Positions 6,203 to 7,217 of a stretch of DNA of 7,217 bases are shown here, piece after piece. Position numbers and translations under genes: made by a program. Below the pieces are notes generated by a model. That model saw only the letters and a list, made by a program, of their open reading frames with translations. It did no database searches and was not told the DNA's origin. Positions within the stretch are counted from its first letter, which is position 1. Each line of letters begins with the position of its first letter. Source of the DNA: JAJPJX01 sp964568355 (lineage in GTDB: Bacteria > Acidobacteriota > Terriglobia > Bryobacterales > Bryobacteraceae); assembly GCA_964568355.1 (NCBI GenBank), contig CAZMRK010000608.1:1-7217 (forward strand), in the 5' to 3' direction.

Positions 6203-6300
6203 GCGGTCAGCGGTCAGCTATCGGCGGTCCGCTAAACCCTTTCCGGGCAGCGGACCGCTGGTAGCTTTAGCTGATGGCTGAGAGCTGAAAGCTGAAAGCT
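6203..6300 (+). repeat. Heptad-repeat hairpin element between rpoB and rpoC
   Basis: Almost all of the 121-base rpoB-rpoC gap is built of 7-base units that begin with GC. The left arm reads GCGGTCA, GCGGTCA, GCTATCG, GCGGTCC, GCT (6203-6233). The right arm reads GCGGACC, GCTGGTA, GCTTTA (one base short), GCTGATG, GCTGAGA, GCTGAAA, GCTGAAA, GCT (6250-6300). The arms pair: 6216-6233 with 6249-6266 is an 18-bp stem with two G-U pairs and a 15-base loop, of which the inner GCGGTCCGCT/AGCGGACCGC is perfect. TCAGC (6207-6211) can add pairs with GCTGA (6270-6274). No real T tract follows, so termination is unlikely. It resembles dispersed heptameric repeats known in several phyla. Copies elsewhere in the genome cannot be seen from here. 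Confidence 0.85.
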
Positions 6301-6307
6301 TTTCATT

Positions 6308-6312
6308 GGAGG
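6308..6312 (+). promoter_or_regulatory. Shine-Dalgarno that decides the rpoC start
   Basis: GGAGG is a near-perfect Shine-Dalgarno and ends 5 bases before TTG 6318. No ATG or GTG lies in frame at a usable distance. The ATT at 6315, which aligns with the Met of RpoC proteins starting M-x-R-S-S-P, is only 2 bases from the site and so is less likely. This supports TTG as the initiator. Confidence 0.8.
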
Positions 6313-6317
6313 CTATT

Positions 6318-7217
6318 TTGAGATCCTCTCCGTACGATAGAGCAAATTTGATTGCGGATTTCGATTCGATTCGAATCAGTCTGGCTTCGCCGGAAAAGAT
6401 CCGCAGTTGGTCCCACGGAGAAGTAACCAAGCCGGAGACCATCAACTACCGCACGTTCAAGCCGGAGCGTGATGGGCTGTTCTGCGCCCGGATCTTTGGG
6501 CCAACGCAGGACTGGGAGTGCTTGTGCGGCAAGTACAAGCGCATGAAGCATCGCGGTGTGATCTGCGACAAGTGCGGTGTGGAAGTCACGCTGGCGCGGG
6601 TGCGGCGGGAGCGCCTGGGACACATCGAGCTGGCCAGCCCCTGCTCGCATGTATGGTTCTTCAAGGGGCTGCCGAGCCGCATCGGCCACCTCCTGGACAT
6701 CACCCTGCGCGAGCTGGAGCGCGTGCTGTATTTCGAAGCCTACGTGGTGGTCGAGCCCGGCGAAGTTTCCGAACTGAGCCGCGGGGAAGTCATCACCGAC
6801 GAAAAGAAGCGCCAGTTGGACCAGGAATTCGGCGGCAAGTACATCGCCATGATGGGCGCCGAGGGAATCAAGGAGCTTTTGAAGAAAGTCGACGTGGAGG
6901 CCCTGAGCGAAGAAATCCGGGCCAACATGAAGACCGAAACTTCGCAGCAGAAGAAGCTCAAGCTGGCCAAGCGGCTGCGCGTTGTGGAATCGTTCCGCAA
7001 GTCCGGCAACAAGCCGGAATGGATGATTCTGGACGTGATCCCGGTCATTCCTCCGGAGCTGCGCCCCCTGGTACCGCTCGATGGCGGCCGCTTCGCTACC
7101 TCCGACCTGAACGATCTCTACCGCCGCGTGATCAACCGCAACAACCGGTTGAAGAAGCTGATCGAACTGCACGCTCCCGACGTCATTGTGCGCAACGAAA
7201 AGCGCATGCTGCAGGAA
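6318..7217 (+). CDS. rpoC: DNA-directed RNA polymerase subunit beta', 3'-truncated by window edge
   Basis: RpoC forms the clamp and carries the catalytic Mg-binding loop of RNA polymerase. The first 300 codons are present and open to the right edge; the NADFDGD active-site motif, trigger loop and bridge helix lie beyond it. The start is TTG 6318, placed by GGAGG at 6308-6312. The protein begins RSSPYDRANLIADFDSIRIS, then SWSHGEVTKPETINYRTFKP (30-49) and ERDGLFCARIFGP. The N-terminal zinc finger has C68, C70, C83 and C86 (CxC-x12-CxxC). GNKPEWMILDVIPVIPPELR and LVPLDGGRFATSDLNDLYRR lead into the clamp helices that bind sigma (YRRVINRNNRLKKL to VRNEKRMLQE, ending at residue 300). The first codons use AGA twice and are AT-richer than the rest, which may ease initiation. 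It lies 121 bases after rpoB, separated by a heptad-repeat hairpin. Confidence 0.97.
   Translation, partial: MRSSPYDRANLIADFDSIRISLASPEKIRSWSHGEVTKPETINYRTFKPERDGLFCARIFGPTQDWECLCGKYKRMKHRGVICDKCGVEVTLARVRRERLGHIELASPCSHVWFFKGLPSRIGHLLDITLRELERVLYFEAYVVVEPGEVSELSRGEVITDEKKRQLDQEFGGKYIAMMGAEGIKELLKKVDVEALSEEIRANMKTETSQQKKLKLAKRLRVVESFRKSGNKPEWMILDVIPVIPPELRPLVPLDGGRFATSDLNDLYRRVINRNNRLKKLIELHAPDVIVRNEKRMLQE

Noticed and set aside
6361..6377. GATTCGAATC palindrome and TTCGA repeats in the first codons of rpoC
   Set aside because: They encode the conserved DFDSIRI segment; chance codon choice explains them.
1..7217. CRISPR, insertion sequences, phage or defence genes
   Set aside because: No direct-repeat/spacer array, transposase or foreign gene is present; all coding space is ribosomal protein and RNA polymerase genes.

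Overview
The window carries the 3' part of the ribosomal-protein L1 gene, then complete rplJ (L10), rplL (L7/L12) and rpoB (RNA polymerase beta), and the first 300 codons of rpoC (beta'). All are on the + strand. This is the classic bacterial rplKAJL-rpoBC cluster, and every gene is housekeeping. The DNA is GC-rich with mostly G/C third codon positions. The RpoB and RpoC sequences, a Cys-rich insertion near the RpoB N-terminus, and the heptad repeat style between rpoB and rpoC suggest Acidobacteriota. That placement is from memory of the family, not a database match.

Layout. L1 ends at 419 and L10 starts only 19 bases later, so no separate L10 autoregulatory leader fits between them. L10 and L7/L12 are 43 bases apart, and L7/L12 has a strong Shine-Dalgarno. 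Bases 1391-1873 (483 bases) carry no credible gene. They hold two small hairpins, an intrinsic terminator or attenuator (1423-1461), a near-consensus sigma-70-type promoter starting 9 bases after the terminator (TTGACG, 17-base spacer, extended -10 TG-T-TACGAT), and then a leader of about 370 bases with several strong and partly competing stem-loops before rpoB. The cluster therefore looks split into a ribosomal-stalk unit and an rpoBC unit that has its own promoter and also receives read-through, much like the attenuated rplL-rpoB junction of enterobacteria.

rpoB (1440 codons) has the expected catalytic and rifampicin-pocket motifs. It also has a roughly 60-residue insertion with eight cysteines, arranged as two zinc-binding modules, in the protrusion region. 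The first module has the same Cys spacing, and much of the sequence, of the zinc finger at the N-terminus of RpoC encoded downstream. The 121-base rpoB-rpoC gap is almost filled by an element made of 7-base units that folds into a long hairpin. rpoC then begins at a TTG codon behind a GGAGG.

No new multi-gene system is visible. The points most worth following are the RpoB double zinc insertion, the heptad hairpin between rpoB and rpoC, and the structured rpoB leader.
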